Source of the DNA: a bacterium
GTDB taxonomy: Bacteria > UBA8248
DNA length: 64,000 bases
Direction: 5' to 3'
NCBI GenBank assembly: GCA_022825065.1
Contig: JAJDYR010000022.1
Span: 223,021-287,020 of the forward strand
Positions within the stretch are counted from its first letter, which is position 1, and each line of letters begins with the position of its first letter. The translations under genes and the position numbers were made by a program. The notes beneath the pieces were generated by a model. The model worked only from the letters and a program-made list of their open reading frames with translations. It made no database searches and was not told where the DNA came from. Of this stretch, positions 41,280 through 49,714 are shown piece by piece.

Positions 41280-44207
41280 ATGCAAGGTCGAGACTTCAAG
41301 CCTCCGGAAGAGAAAACCAGTCCTATATCGTTTTTCATCGTGGGGCTCATCATGGTCGCGGTGACGTTCTGGACCGTCTGGGACGAAGCGTTCACGCGCA
41401 GACCATGGAAACAATACCAGAAACAGTTCAACGCCTATGAAAAAGGCCAGGTAGAGAAAAAGCTCGCCAGCCTCAAGAAAACCACCGGCTCGAAGGTTTC
41501 CGAGCTCGACAAGAAAATCGCCGCGCTGCAACAAAAACTCGCGGGCGACGAAGAGTTGAAAAACCTCAAGGAAGAACTCACGAAGAGCGAACTCGACGCC
41601 TTCGAGAAGGTGCAGGAGCTAGGTTTCAGAAAGGCGCTCTTCGATCAGTCCTACTTCTATCTCCAGGAAGCCATCCGTCAGGGCCACGACAAAGAAGCCG
41701 AGCAAACCGAAGTCGACGAAGCCAAGGCCCTGCTCGATGAGATAACGCCCGTCGCGGCGAAGGCTGAAGCCGCAAGAGACGCGATAAAAGCGAAGATTGC
41801 GGCCAAAGAAAAAGAGCTGAAAACGCTCCAGGCGACGCGGCGGAAAGTGGCGGGTGACATTTCCTTCCAGGAGCGCCGGCTGAAAGGCATCGCCGCCCGC
41901 CCCTATGAGATCAACCAGCTCGTCCTGCGCGAATACGAACGAAACAACTTCAACGAGCCTGTGATGAAGGTGGAACGGTGCCAGACCTGTCACCTGGGCA
42001 TCAACCGGGCGGGTTTCGAGGATGCGCCCCAGCCGTTCCGCACGCATCCCAACAGACGCCTTTATCTCACGACGCACGAATTCAACAAGGTCGGCTGCAC
42101 GCTTTGCCACGGAGGACAGGGATCGGCCGTCACCAGCCTCAATACGGCCCACGGCCATGTGCAGTTCTGGGAAGACCCCCTTCTGCACGGCAGCGAAACA
42201 CAAACCAAGTGCAGAAGCTGCCACACCGAGATTTTCAACATCCCGGAAGCGCCCAAAATCTCGCGCGGAATCTCCCTCACCAGGGAACTGGGCTGCAACG
42301 GCTGCCACACCCTCCCGGGCACGGAAGGCCTGCGCAAGGTGGGGCCGGACCTCTCGAGAATCCAGGAAAAAGTGGCGCCCGCCTGGCTCGTCTCCTGGAT
42401 CAAGAAGCCGAAAGACTACAACCCGCGAACCCGCATGCCCTATTTCAGCTTCACCGATCAGGAAGCGCTGGACATCGCCACATACGTCTGGCGGCAGGGC
42501 CCGCGCAAGGTGGAATCCGCCGAGTTCCCGAATCTCGATGACGCCACGCTGATCAAAAAAGGAAAGTCCATCTTTGAAGAAGTCGGATGCCTGGGTTGTC
42601 ACATCCGAAACGATAAAGACCTGGAGCTCGGCCCCCCGCTCGAAGGCGTGAACGGCAGGCCCATCGTGTACAGGAACCGCGATTTCGCACCGGCGCTCCA
42701 GAACATCGGCGCCAAGGTCCAGCCCGACTGGCTGTTCCGCTGGCTCAAGAACCCCAGGTCGTACTGGCACGACACCAAGATGCCGAGCCTCCGCCTCACG
42801 GATGAGGAAGCGAGCGCGGTCACCACTTACCTCGTCAGCCTCACGCCCCCCGCGAAACGGCCGAAACCCAGAAAACTGGGCGATGAGGCCTCGTTCGAGC
42901 GCGGCAAGAAACTCGTGGCGACGCGCGGGTGTTTCGGCTGCCACGTTATCCCCGGCACCGAGAAACTCTCCAAAATCGGGCCGGACCTGACGCGCTTCGC
43001 GGCCAAAAAGCCGTTCGAGCTCTCATTCGGCAACGTGGTCGACATGCCCCACACCTGGGAGTCGTGGACGTTCGGCAAGCTGAAAAATCCGCAGCTCTAT
43101 CAGACCGAGCGCGAGACGCTGCTCATGCCGAACTTCGAATTCTCGGATGCGGAGGTCTCCGCCATACGCACCCTGCTGCGCTCCATGACGCCACACGGCG
43201 CGCCGCACAGCGTCCACCAGGTGCTCGACACGCGCGCCAGGCGCATCGAGAACGGCCGCCGGATGATCGAGAAATACAACTGCAACGGCTGCCACGTCAT
43301 CGAGAACTGGGGCGGCGACCTCCTCAGGCGCTATGAAGACAAGACGAACGGCCCGCCCCTGCTGAACGGTGAAGGCCGAAAGGTGCAGCCCGAGTGGTTC
43401 TTCGGCTTCCTGCGCAACGTCGTCACGCTGAGACCCTGGCTCAAGGTGCGGATGCCCAGCTTCCAGATGCCCACCAAAGACGCAGCAGCGCTCGTGGATT
43501 ACTTCGCCGCGCTGGATTCGAAACTCAACCCCTACATCCACTTCGACGCCAAGAGCGTAAGCACGGAAAACCTCCAGGCCGGCAAAAGGCTCTTCGCCAT
43601 GGCCGAATGCCTCGCCTGCCACGGCGAATGGCCGCCCCCGCCGGGCCAGGAGCCGCCTACGGCGCCGAACCTCCTGTTCGCCAAGGAGCGCCTGCGCCCC
43701 GACTGGATCGTCGACTGGCTCATCTACCCGGGCAGAATCCAGCCGGGAACCAAGATGCCCAACTTCTTCGAAGGCGCGGGTTCTCAGGCCCAAATCGTCA
43801 AAGGCGTCCGGGGCGAGAAGGAAGACGACCTGTTCATCTACGAACTCGAAGCCACGGAAGAAGTCGAGTTGCCCGAAGAACAATTCGCCACCCTTCGCGT
43901 CGGCGGCGCCACCCATCTCGTCAAGGTGACGGGGATCGACGAGAAAAAGCTGACCATCTCCTCCCCTACCGACCTCGGAAAAACCATCGGCAAAGCGACG
44001 ATAGAGAGTCACGGCGAGCCCATCGACGAGGAACTCCTGGGCGGTGACGCGTACCGGCAAATCCGCGCGATGCGCGACTACCTGATGATCGAGACGAATT
44101 TCCTGAGGCCCGCCGAGTCCAGCGCGAAGAACGACGCGCCTCAGACCGGGAAGCCCGAAAAAGAGGCCGAAGCCGAACAGTCCGATAGCGACGCATCGCC
44201 GAGCTAG
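41280..44207 (+). CDS. Membrane-anchored octahaem cytochrome c with coiled coil
   Basis: A roughly 975-residue c-type cytochrome. A single N-terminal membrane helix (ISFFIVGLIMVAVTFWTVW, about 16-34) anchors it to the inner membrane. A charged coiled coil of some 150 residues (about 50-205) follows. Eight CxxCH haem sites come next, at approximately residues 233, 272, 310, 338, 436, 550, 667 and 776, with repeated monohaem modules carrying distal Met loops such as TRMPYFSF, TKMPSLRL and VRMPSFQM. The C-terminal 120 residues are haem-free. It probably accepts electrons from the b6-type quinol oxidase encoded at 49.7-51.9 kb. An in-frame GTG at 41259 is an alternative start. Confidence 0.9.
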   Translation: MQGRDFKPPEEKTSPISFFIVGLIMVAVTFWTVWDEAFTRRPWKQYQKQFNAYEKGQVEKKLASLKKTTGSKVSELDKKIAALQQKLAGDEELKNLKEELTKSELDAFEKVQELGFRKALFDQSYFYLQEAIRQGHDKEAEQTEVDEAKALLDEITPVAAKAEAARDAIKAKIAAKEKELKTLQATRRKVAGDISFQERRLKGIAARPYEINQLVLREYERNNFNEPVMKVERCQTCHLGINRAGFEDAPQPFRTHPNRRLYLTTHEFNKVGCTLCHGGQGSAVTSLNTAHGHVQFWEDPLLHGSETQTKCRSCHTEIFNIPEAPKISRGISLTRELGCNGCHTLPGTEGLRKVGPDLSRIQEKVAPAWLVSWIKKPKDYNPRTRMPYFSFTDQEALDIATYVWRQGPRKVESAEFPNLDDATLIKKGKSIFEEVGCLGCHIRNDKDLELGPPLEGVNGRPIVYRNRDFAPALQNIGAKVQPDWLFRWLKNPRSYWHDTKMPSLRLTDEEASAVTTYLVSLTPPAKRPKPRKLGDEASFERGKKLVATRGCFGCHVIPGTEKLSKIGPDLTRFAAKKPFELSFGNVVDMPHTWESWTFGKLKNPQLYQTERETLLMPNFEFSDAEVSAIRTLLRSMTPHGAPHSVHQVLDTRARRIENGRRMIEKYNCNGCHVIENWGGDLLRRYEDKTNGPPLLNGEGRKVQPEWFFGFLRNVVTLRPWLKVRMPSFQMPTKDAAALVDYFAALDSKLNPYIHFDAKSVSTENLQAGKRLFAMAECLACHGEWPPPPGQEPPTAPNLLFAKERLRPDWIVDWLIYPGRIQPGTKMPNFFEGAGSQAQIVKGVRGEKEDDLFIYELEATEEVELPEEQFATLRVGGATHLVKVTGIDEKKLTISSPTDLGKTIGKATIESHGEPIDEELLGGDAYRQIRAMRDYLMIETNFLRPAESSAKNDAPQTGKPEKEAEAEQSDSDASPS

Positions 44208-44229
44208 ACCTGAAGTTTCCAAACAAAAG

Positions 44230-44256
44230 AAGCGCCTCGCAAGGGGCGCTTTTTTA
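44230..44256. terminator. Bidirectional rho-independent terminator
   Basis: AAGCGCC and GGCGCTT form a stem with a T-run on each strand, located 22 bases after the cytochrome stop and just before the stop of the converging endonuclease V gene. It would serve both genes. Confidence 0.82.
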
Positions 44257-44943
44257 TTCCCTCTTTCGCCTCACCCGCTCCTCGTTCACGCGCCTGTGAG
44301 CCGCGCGTATCACTTCGGGCAGACGATACCGCGAAGTGGCCGCAAGCACCCAATGGACAGAATCCTCGATGTCGATGAGGTGCCCGGGTGAGACGTACAC
44401 GGGCTTCACGCCCTTTCTCGTTCTGAGAACGGCGCCTATCTCCCGCCCATCGGGTGAGTACAGGTGCCGCCAGTCCCCTTTCTCATCTCCCGGCGGCTCG
44501 CCGGCGTCGCCGAACAGGCGGCTTTTGGCGCACCCGATGGAAGGCACGCCCAGGCGGAGGCCCAGGTGCGAGGCGATACCGAATCCCCTGGGGTGGGCGG
44601 CGCCCTGCCCGTCGAAGATAATGAGGTCCGGTTTTTCCCTCAACCCCAAAAAGGCTTTTTCAAGCAAGAAACCCTCCCTGAAGGAGAGCAGCCCCGGCAC
44701 GTAGGGAAACCGTAATTCCCCGCTGTGGAACGACTCGTCGATGGGTTGCAAATCCGGCCAGGAGAAAACGACCATGCCCCCGACGCCGAACCGCCCGCGC
44801 CACTCACTCGAGATGTCCGCGCCCGCAATCGTTCCCGGCGGGGACGGCAGCGAATGCAGGGCCACGCGTTTTTGGAGCGTCTTCTGGATCTGAACGGCTT
44901 CGGCGGGCGCTATTTCCCAGGAGTGGCGCAGCAAGTCGGTCAT
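44254..44943 (-). CDS. nfi: Endonuclease V (deoxyinosine 3' endonuclease)
   Basis: The 229-residue endonuclease V incises DNA at the second bond 3' to deoxyinosine, the product of adenine deamination. Signature parts are AGADIS (metal-binding Asp, about 43), FPYVPGLLSFRE (about 80-91, the wedge motif PYVPG and Glu) and IIFDGQGAAHPRGFGIASHLG (about 108-128, split in two here: DGQG and HPRGFGIA). The length matches the family. It is alone on the minus strand between the cytochrome and the Rel gene. Confidence 0.93.
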   Translation of the reverse strand: MTDLLRHSWEIAPAEAVQIQKTLQKRVALHSLPSPPGTIAGADISSEWRGRFGVGGMVVFSWPDLQPIDESFHSGELRFPYVPGLLSFREGFLLEKAFLGLREKPDLIIFDGQGAAHPRGFGIASHLGLRLGVPSIGCAKSRLFGDAGEPPGDEKGDWRHLYSPDGREIGAVLRTRKGVKPVYVSPGHLIDIEDSVHWVLAATSRYRLPEVIRAAHRRVNEERVRRKRE

Positions 44944-45048
44944 TTTCGCGTCATCGATTCACGAAGCGGGCGAGGTTTCCGGCGTCATTCGGCTCATCAA
45001 TGAAACATCCAGGATGCGCGCCACCCCGCCGAAACGGCGAAAAGCGCC

Positions 45049-47283
45049 CTACTCCGTGGGAATTTGCGGAACCTTCCCCTTGAGCGGGGCCACCTCGGGC
45101 GCAATGCGGTTGACGGAGAGGATGAATTTCTCGTCGCGAACCCTCTTGACGACGTCGTTGAGCTGGGCCAGGTCGTGCACCTGCACGTCCAGGCGAATCT
45201 CCGCCTTGTCCTGCGCGGCCTCGGCCGCCACGCGGGAGATGTTCGCCTCACAACTCGCGATGGCGGCGCTCAGGTTCGCGAGAACACCCGGCCTGTCGCG
45301 CGCTTCGACCACGAGCGTCACCATGTGCATCTGATCCTTGTCGACATCGCCCCAGGCAACCTCCACCAGGCGTTCCTCGTCGTCCATCAACGACTTGATG
45401 TTGGGACAACTCTCGTTGTGCACCGTCACGCCGCGTCCGCGCGTGATGAAACCCACGATCCCGTCGCCCGGAATCGGCTGGCAGCATTTTCCGTAGCGAA
45501 TCAGGACGTCGTCCTGACCCTTGACGAGGATGCCCGCCCTGTTCTTGTGGCGGCTCACGCGATTCACAAGACGCCTGAGACGGGATTTTTCCCGTTTTTC
45601 CCTCTCCCGCACGAGTTCTTCGGGCAGCAGCTTGTGCGCGACCTGCCGCGCGGATACGCGCCCGAAACCTATGGAAATCAACAAATCTTCATCGCTTTGA
45701 GCCTCGAAGGATCGCGCCACTCCCTTCAATTCCTTCGGCTTCATGTATGAAGCGACATCTTCTTTCGCCACACACCGTTCCAGTTCATGTTCGAGCAACT
45801 CATGGCCGAGCGTGAGGGAGCGCTCCTTTTGTTCCTGCCTGATCCAGTTTCGGATTTTTTGTTTCGCCCGGGCGGTGACGACGAACTTCATCCAGTCCGC
45901 ACTTGGCTTGCGGTGCGGGTTCGTGATGATCTCGACGATGTCGCCATTCTCGAGCATCGTGCTCAGCGGCGTAATTTTTCCGTTGACCTTCGCACCCACG
46001 CAGTGGCTGCCCACCTCCGTGTGGATGGAGAAAGCGAAATCCACCGGCGTCGCCCCGCGCGGAAGGCTCTTCACCTCGCCCCTGGGCGTAAAGACGAATA
46101 CCTCGTCCTGAAACAGGTTGACCTTGACGGAATCAACCAGGTTCCTGGGGTCGGATTCCTCGTTCAGGCTCTCCACGATTCTCCTGATCCACTCGAACTT
46201 GTCGGCCATGCCGTCGTCGGCCTCGTCGCCCCCCTTGTACTTCCAGTGCGCGGCGATGCCCTCCTCCGCAACGCGGTGCATCTCCCTGGTGCGGATCTGG
46301 AATTCCACCCTCTGGCCCTGCGGCCCCACGATGGTCGTGTGGAGAGACTGATACAGATTCGCCTTTGGCAAAGCGATGTAATCCTTGAAGCGTCCGGGAA
46401 TGGGAGTCCACGTGGAGTGCAGGACCCCCAAAACGGCATAACAATCCTGCACGGAATCCACGATGATTCTCACGCCGCAAATGTCATACACCTGATGGAA
46501 ATCCAGGTTTTGCGTTTGCATCTTCTCGTAAATGCTCGAATGGAGCTTGAATCTGGCGGACGCGGCGCCGTCGATGCCTTCCGTCTCGAGAATCTCCTGC
46601 AATTGCTCCATCACGAGATCCATATACGCTTCGCGGTCTTCGAGTCCGTCGCGGAGCTTCTCGTCGATCTCCAGGAATTCCTTGGGATGCAGGTGCTTGA
46701 ACGCCACGTCCTCCAGCGCCCCCTTGAGCCACCCGATGCCGATGCGATTGGCGAGCGGGGCGTATATTTCCGCCGTCTCCCTCGCAATGCGAACCCTGCT
46801 TTTCTGGGGAAGATGCTGGAGCGTCAGCGCGTTGTGGAGCCTGTCCGCGAGCTTGATGATGATGACGCGAATGTCTCTCGCCATGGCGATCAGCATCTTG
46901 CGGTAGCTTTCCGCCTGGCGAACCTGGGTGTTCGAAACATCGATCTTCGCGAGCTTCGTGACGCCGTCCACGAGCTCGGAGACATCCTTCCCGAAATGCT
47001 CGCCAATCTCCTTGAGCGTCGTGGCGGTATCCTCCACGGTGTCGTGGAGAAGCCCCGCGCATACGGTTTCGGGGTCCTGGCGCAACTCCGCGAGAAGCCG
47101 GGCCACTTCCAATGGGTGGGAGATGTAGGGTTCGCCGGAAATGCGGGATTGGCCCTTATGGACCTTCGCGGTGAAGATGTAGGCCTTGGTGAGCAGATCG
47201 GAGCAGTCCGGCGAGTATTCCTCGACCAGATCGACGATGTCCATGATCCGGGCCGGCGGGCGCGACGTCAAAACTGGAGGCAA
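45049..47283 (-). CDS. rel: Bifunctional (p)ppGpp synthetase/hydrolase (RelA/SpoT)
   Basis: A 744-residue long RSH protein. It has an N-terminal HD hydrolase domain (ISHPLEVA and HDTVEDT, about 55-80) and a synthetase domain with GRFKDYIALPKANLYQSLHT. The RxKD loop is typical of bifunctional enzymes, and EFQIRTREMH follows. A TGS domain (VFTPRGEVKSLPRGATPVDFAF), a conserved Cys region and a C-terminal ACT domain complete it. It makes and degrades the alarmone in response to starvation. I keep the TTG at 47283 because AGAGGGGGAAATT lies just upstream; an internal ATG at 47244 (MDIVDL) has no ribosome site. Confidence 0.95.
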   Translation of the reverse strand: MPPVLTSRPPARIMDIVDLVEEYSPDCSDLLTKAYIFTAKVHKGQSRISGEPYISHPLEVARLLAELRQDPETVCAGLLHDTVEDTATTLKEIGEHFGKDVSELVDGVTKLAKIDVSNTQVRQAESYRKMLIAMARDIRVIIIKLADRLHNALTLQHLPQKSRVRIARETAEIYAPLANRIGIGWLKGALEDVAFKHLHPKEFLEIDEKLRDGLEDREAYMDLVMEQLQEILETEGIDGAASARFKLHSSIYEKMQTQNLDFHQVYDICGVRIIVDSVQDCYAVLGVLHSTWTPIPGRFKDYIALPKANLYQSLHTTIVGPQGQRVEFQIRTREMHRVAEEGIAAHWKYKGGDEADDGMADKFEWIRRIVESLNEESDPRNLVDSVKVNLFQDEVFVFTPRGEVKSLPRGATPVDFAFSIHTEVGSHCVGAKVNGKITPLSTMLENGDIVEIITNPHRKPSADWMKFVVTARAKQKIRNWIRQEQKERSLTLGHELLEHELERCVAKEDVASYMKPKELKGVARSFEAQSDEDLLISIGFGRVSARQVAHKLLPEELVREREKREKSRLRRLVNRVSRHKNRAGILVKGQDDVLIRYGKCCQPIPGDGIVGFITRGRGVTVHNESCPNIKSLMDDEERLVEVAWGDVDKDQMHMVTLVVEARDRPGVLANLSAAIASCEANISRVAAEAAQDKAEIRLDVQVHDLAQLNDVVKRVRDEKFILSVNRIAPEVAPLKGKVPQIPTE

Positions 47284-47414
47284 CGAATTTCCCCCTCTTT
47301 CGACCTGCTCGGACTGCTGACGAAAAAGAGCAAAATCAGGCTCTTTCGATCAATATAGAGCCTCGATAAATGAAAACGCTACCTGAGCCTTCATACAGCG
47401 TCAAGGAGATGGCA

Positions 47415-47443
47415 CAAAAAAACTCCCCCGCGTCCGGGGGAGT
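47415..47443 (-). terminator. Rho-independent terminator of the ferredoxin gene
   Basis: ACTCCCCCG (47422-47430) and CGGGGGAGT (47435-47443) form a nine-pair stem with a CGTC tetraloop, followed on the minus strand by TTTTTTTG. It lies 22 bases past the ferredoxin stop codon. Confidence 0.85.
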
Positions 47444-47465
47444 CCTCGTAATGATATGTCTCGTC

Positions 47466-47945
47466 TTAATAGGCGCGAAGCGGCGAGGTGACGAACTCGT
47501 GCATGAACGGCGTCATGTATTCGGACTCGTCCTCGTGCTTGGGCACGATGATCGCCCCCTTGTTGCAAATCTCCTCGCACAGACGGCAGCCGACGCACGT
47601 GGACTGATCCACCACGGCCACCGCGCTGTGGTCGCGCTCCACCGAGGAGGGCGCCATACGGATGCAGTCGAACGGGCAAACGTCCACGCACCAGATGCAG
47701 CCCGTGCAGTTCTCCTCCAGCACGAACGCCTTGGGCATTTCCTTGTGCTTGATGTTCTTGATGATGTCGCCCGTATCGTCCTGAATGGAGTAGGCCGGGC
47801 AATACTTGCCGCACACGCCGCAGTCGATGCAGAGCGTGGGATCGATTTTGTAGATTTCGCGCGGCTCGCCCGTGATGGCCTTCGTGGGGCAGACGGGCTC
47901 GCACACGGAACACCCGATGCAAGCGTCGAAGATGAAATGCGGCAT
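47466..47945 (-). CDS. Polyferredoxin with four [4Fe-4S] clusters
   Basis: The 159-residue iron-sulfur protein has four cluster motifs: CIGCSVCEPVCP (about 9-20), CIDCGVCGKYCP (about 38-49), CTGCIWCVDVCP (about 81-92) and CVGCRLCEEICN (about 119-130). All 16 Cys are present. It would carry low-potential electrons in the cytoplasm, as an independent ferredoxin or as a subunit of a redox complex. No partner is adjacent; it is monocistronic with its own terminator. Spacing between pairs resembles the HycB/NrfC-like electron-transfer subunits, but no complex can be named. Confidence 0.9.
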   Translation of the reverse strand: MPHFIFDACIGCSVCEPVCPTKAITGEPREIYKIDPTLCIDCGVCGKYCPAYSIQDDTGDIIKNIKHKEMPKAFVLEENCTGCIWCVDVCPFDCIRMAPSSVERDHSAVAVVDQSTCVGCRLCEEICNKGAIIVPKHEDESEYMTPFMHEFVTSPLRAY

Positions 47946-48185
47946 ATCTGCGCCTCTCGGATAATTCGATTCACAAAGGGCGACGCGCCGGATCCACGCA
48001 GCACCTCCGGCGACATACTCTCGATATCAAAGATATATCCATTCCGCGCACCGGTTGTCAAGGCGTTTCGCCGGTGAAACAGCTGATATGCGGGAGCAAA
48101 ACCCCTGATTCTCTTGCCCTCGGCCCGGATTTGCGTCAGAATAGGCGCATTATTCGCCGCCGCAACAAACAGAGCGGGGAAAGAG

Positions 48186-48428
48186 ATGACGGCATTCGAA
48201 AACTGGAGTTTGACGGCGCAGTTCGCGCAGGTGTTTATCGGCTTGTTGCAGGCGGGGTTGATTTTCTACGGAATCCGCGTCATGGACAGAAACGCCACGA
48301 TGCGGGCGGCGGATTCGGAGCACAAGCACGAAGAGAACATGGCCGCGCTCAAGGAACTCATCGCCGGGCAGGAAGAAAGCCGGGCGGCCCTGCGCGCACT
48401 CATCGAGAGAACCAGTGGAGAAAAGTAA
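48186..48428 (+). CDS. Small membrane protein with C-terminal coiled coil
   Basis: An 80-residue protein with the start ATG at 48186 after GGGGAAAGAG. One membrane segment (about 11-31, AQFAQVFIGLLQAGLIFYGI) is followed by a charged helix (about 40-78, EENMAALKELIAGQEESRAALRALIE) with heptad-like spacing. This holin- or phage-Rz-like arrangement is also common in orphan small proteins. Not recognised. A GC-rich inverted repeat follows at about 48431-48456. Confidence 0.55.
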   Translation: MTAFENWSLTAQFAQVFIGLLQAGLIFYGIRVMDRNATMRAADSEHKHEENMAALKELIAGQEESRAALRALIERTSGEK

Positions 48429-48529
48429 TACCGGGAGGGGGAGCCCCTCTTCCCGGAGATAACTGTATACGGCATATAATCAGGACACGAAAACAAACGC
48501 TTTCAACCAAAAAAACTTAAGGATTCGAG

Positions 48530-48697
48530 ATGGAAAATTTCCTGCTCATTCTCACGAAACCCGACAACATCCCCATCGCGTTCATGATTCCCCTGGTGGC
48601 GTTTTTCGTCTGGCTGGCTATTTCTCAAGGTCTCAGGCACGACAGACTCATCAAGAAGGGGAAAAAAGACGACGTCTACGACGAGATGATCCGATAA
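48530..48697 (+). CDS. 55-residue membrane protein
   Basis: A short gene with ATG at 48530 preceded by AAGGATTCGAG and TAA at 48695. The protein MENFLLILTKPDNIPIAFM... has one membrane segment (about 15-33) and a Lys/Asp-rich cytoplasmic tail ending KDDVYDEMIR. The size and topology resemble small subunits of membrane redox complexes, and the quinol oxidase operon is 1 kb away, but on the other strand. Unknown function. Confidence 0.6.
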   Translation: MENFLLILTKPDNIPIAFMIPLVAFFVWLAISQGLRHDRLIKKGKKDDVYDEMIR

Positions 48698-48821
48698 GCG
48701 CTTTGCTCATCCATCCGATCTCATACCCGAGCGGCAATTTCCCCTGTGCATGGAACCATGAATCCTCCATGACCGGCAGCGGCGCAACGCCTTCGTTCCC
48801 ACCCATATTCTGGAAGCCGAC

Positions 48822-49334
48822 ATGCTAGAACTCATCTTCGTCGCGCTCTTCCTGGGGTTTATTACCATCCTGTTCGTCAAGCGAACGACCTCGAACATCG
48901 CGCTCGAAGCCGATGCCGAGCAAACCAGAAACGATTCGGAAATCGAATCCCTGCGCAAGCTTTCGCCGCAGGCGTTCGAGCGCATGCTCGTGGAGTTGCT
49001 CGAGGGCATGAACATGCGCATTGTCGAGATCCACTGGGTCAACGAGGAGGAAATCGACATCCTCGCGCACAACCCCGCGCCCATCCTCGGGGGCGACTAC
49101 ATCATCCACGGCATACTCGTGCCCGAGGGCGACTTCGTGAACTCGATACGGGTCATCGGCCTCTCCGACACCGTGCGCGCAGAGAGGGCGCTCAAGGGAA
49201 TCCTGATATCGACGGGATATTTCACCGAAGAGGTGCAGAAATACTCCGAAGGCGCGCCCATGGAGCTCATCAACGTCGCGAAACTCCGCGAGATACTCCA
49301 CGCCCACGACATGGCCTGGCCCGGTACGGAGTGA
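48822..49334 (+). CDS. Membrane-anchored Mrr-like (degenerate PD-(D/E)XK) protein
   Basis: The 170-residue protein has an N-terminal membrane segment (about 2-19) and a domain like the Mrr/RecB-type restriction-endonuclease fold: LRKLSPQAFERMLVELLEGMNM (about 42-63), then EEEIDILAHNP with the first acidic residue. Where the E/Q-x-K of an active nuclease is expected there is YIIHGILVP, so the catalytic Lys seems lost. Related Mrr-like membrane proteins bind rather than cut nucleic acid, or have unknown roles. Start ATG at 48822; no neighbour in an obvious operon. Confidence 0.55.
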   Translation: MLELIFVALFLGFITILFVKRTTSNIALEADAEQTRNDSEIESLRKLSPQAFERMLVELLEGMNMRIVEIHWVNEEEIDILAHNPAPILGGDYIIHGILVPEGDFVNSIRVIGLSDTVRAERALKGILISTGYFTEEVQKYSEGAPMELINVAKLREILHAHDMAWPGTE

Positions 49335-49504
49335 TTCTTTCCTTTACGCAGGGCAGTCCCCTGAACCCGTCCAGCCGTTGCGCCATCCGATAAAGGACAA
49401 CCACAGGGGGCCTGCCAAACGGCTCTGCCCTTCTCGGGAGAGTTTGTCACCGGAATTACGGGAGCCTTCGATTCAGGTCCGCCCCTACAAAAAACGAGAC
49501 ATTC
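49335..49504. other. Intergenic region with a half repeat
   Basis: Between the Mrr-like gene and the terminator of the respiratory operon. I see no gene. At 49475-49494 the sequence GGTCCGCCCCTACAAAAAAC matches the ends of the repeat copies near 57.4-57.5 kb, read in one orientation. Confidence 0.45.
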
Positions 49505-49535
49505 GAAAAAAAGCCGCCTCCGTTGGGAAGCGGCT
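49505..49535 (-). terminator. Rho-independent terminator of the quinol oxidase operon
   Basis: AGCCGC (49512-49517) and GCGGCT (49530-49535) form the stem, followed on the minus strand by TTTTTTTCG. It closes the Rieske - cytochrome b - subunit IV - small protein operon. Confidence 0.78.
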
Positions 49536-49582
49536 ATCGATGTGACGAGGAATATATCTGCTTTTGCGGCTTCAAGGATCTC

Positions 49583-49690
49583 CTAGACCAGGAGATATAT
49601 CACGCCCGAGACGACGATCAGAGCGAGGGCGGCCACCTTCACGCCGCAGGCGTCCCACCAGAGATGTTTACGCTGTCTGTCCTGAACCAT
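49583..49690 (-). CDS. 35-residue membrane protein in the quinol oxidase operon
   Basis: A very short gene (ATG at 49690, TAG at 49583) with GGAGAAG directly before the start. The protein is basic at the N-terminus (MVQDRQRKHLWWDACG) followed by a single membrane helix of about 18 residues rich in Val, Ala and Leu. It lies 24 bases after subunit IV and before the operon terminator. The b6f complex has one-helix subunits of 29-37 residues (PetG, PetL, PetM, PetN), so this may be an analogous small subunit. Inference from size and place only. Confidence 0.6.
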   Translation of the reverse strand: MVQDRQRKHLWWDACGVKVAALALIVVSGVIYLLV

Positions 49691-49714
49691 CTTCTCCGCT
49701 CGGGTTGAGAAAAC

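Noticed and set aside
45787..47358. 523-codon plus-strand open frame opposite the Rel gene
   Set aside because: Antisense shadow; the opposite strand encodes a full RSH enzyme.
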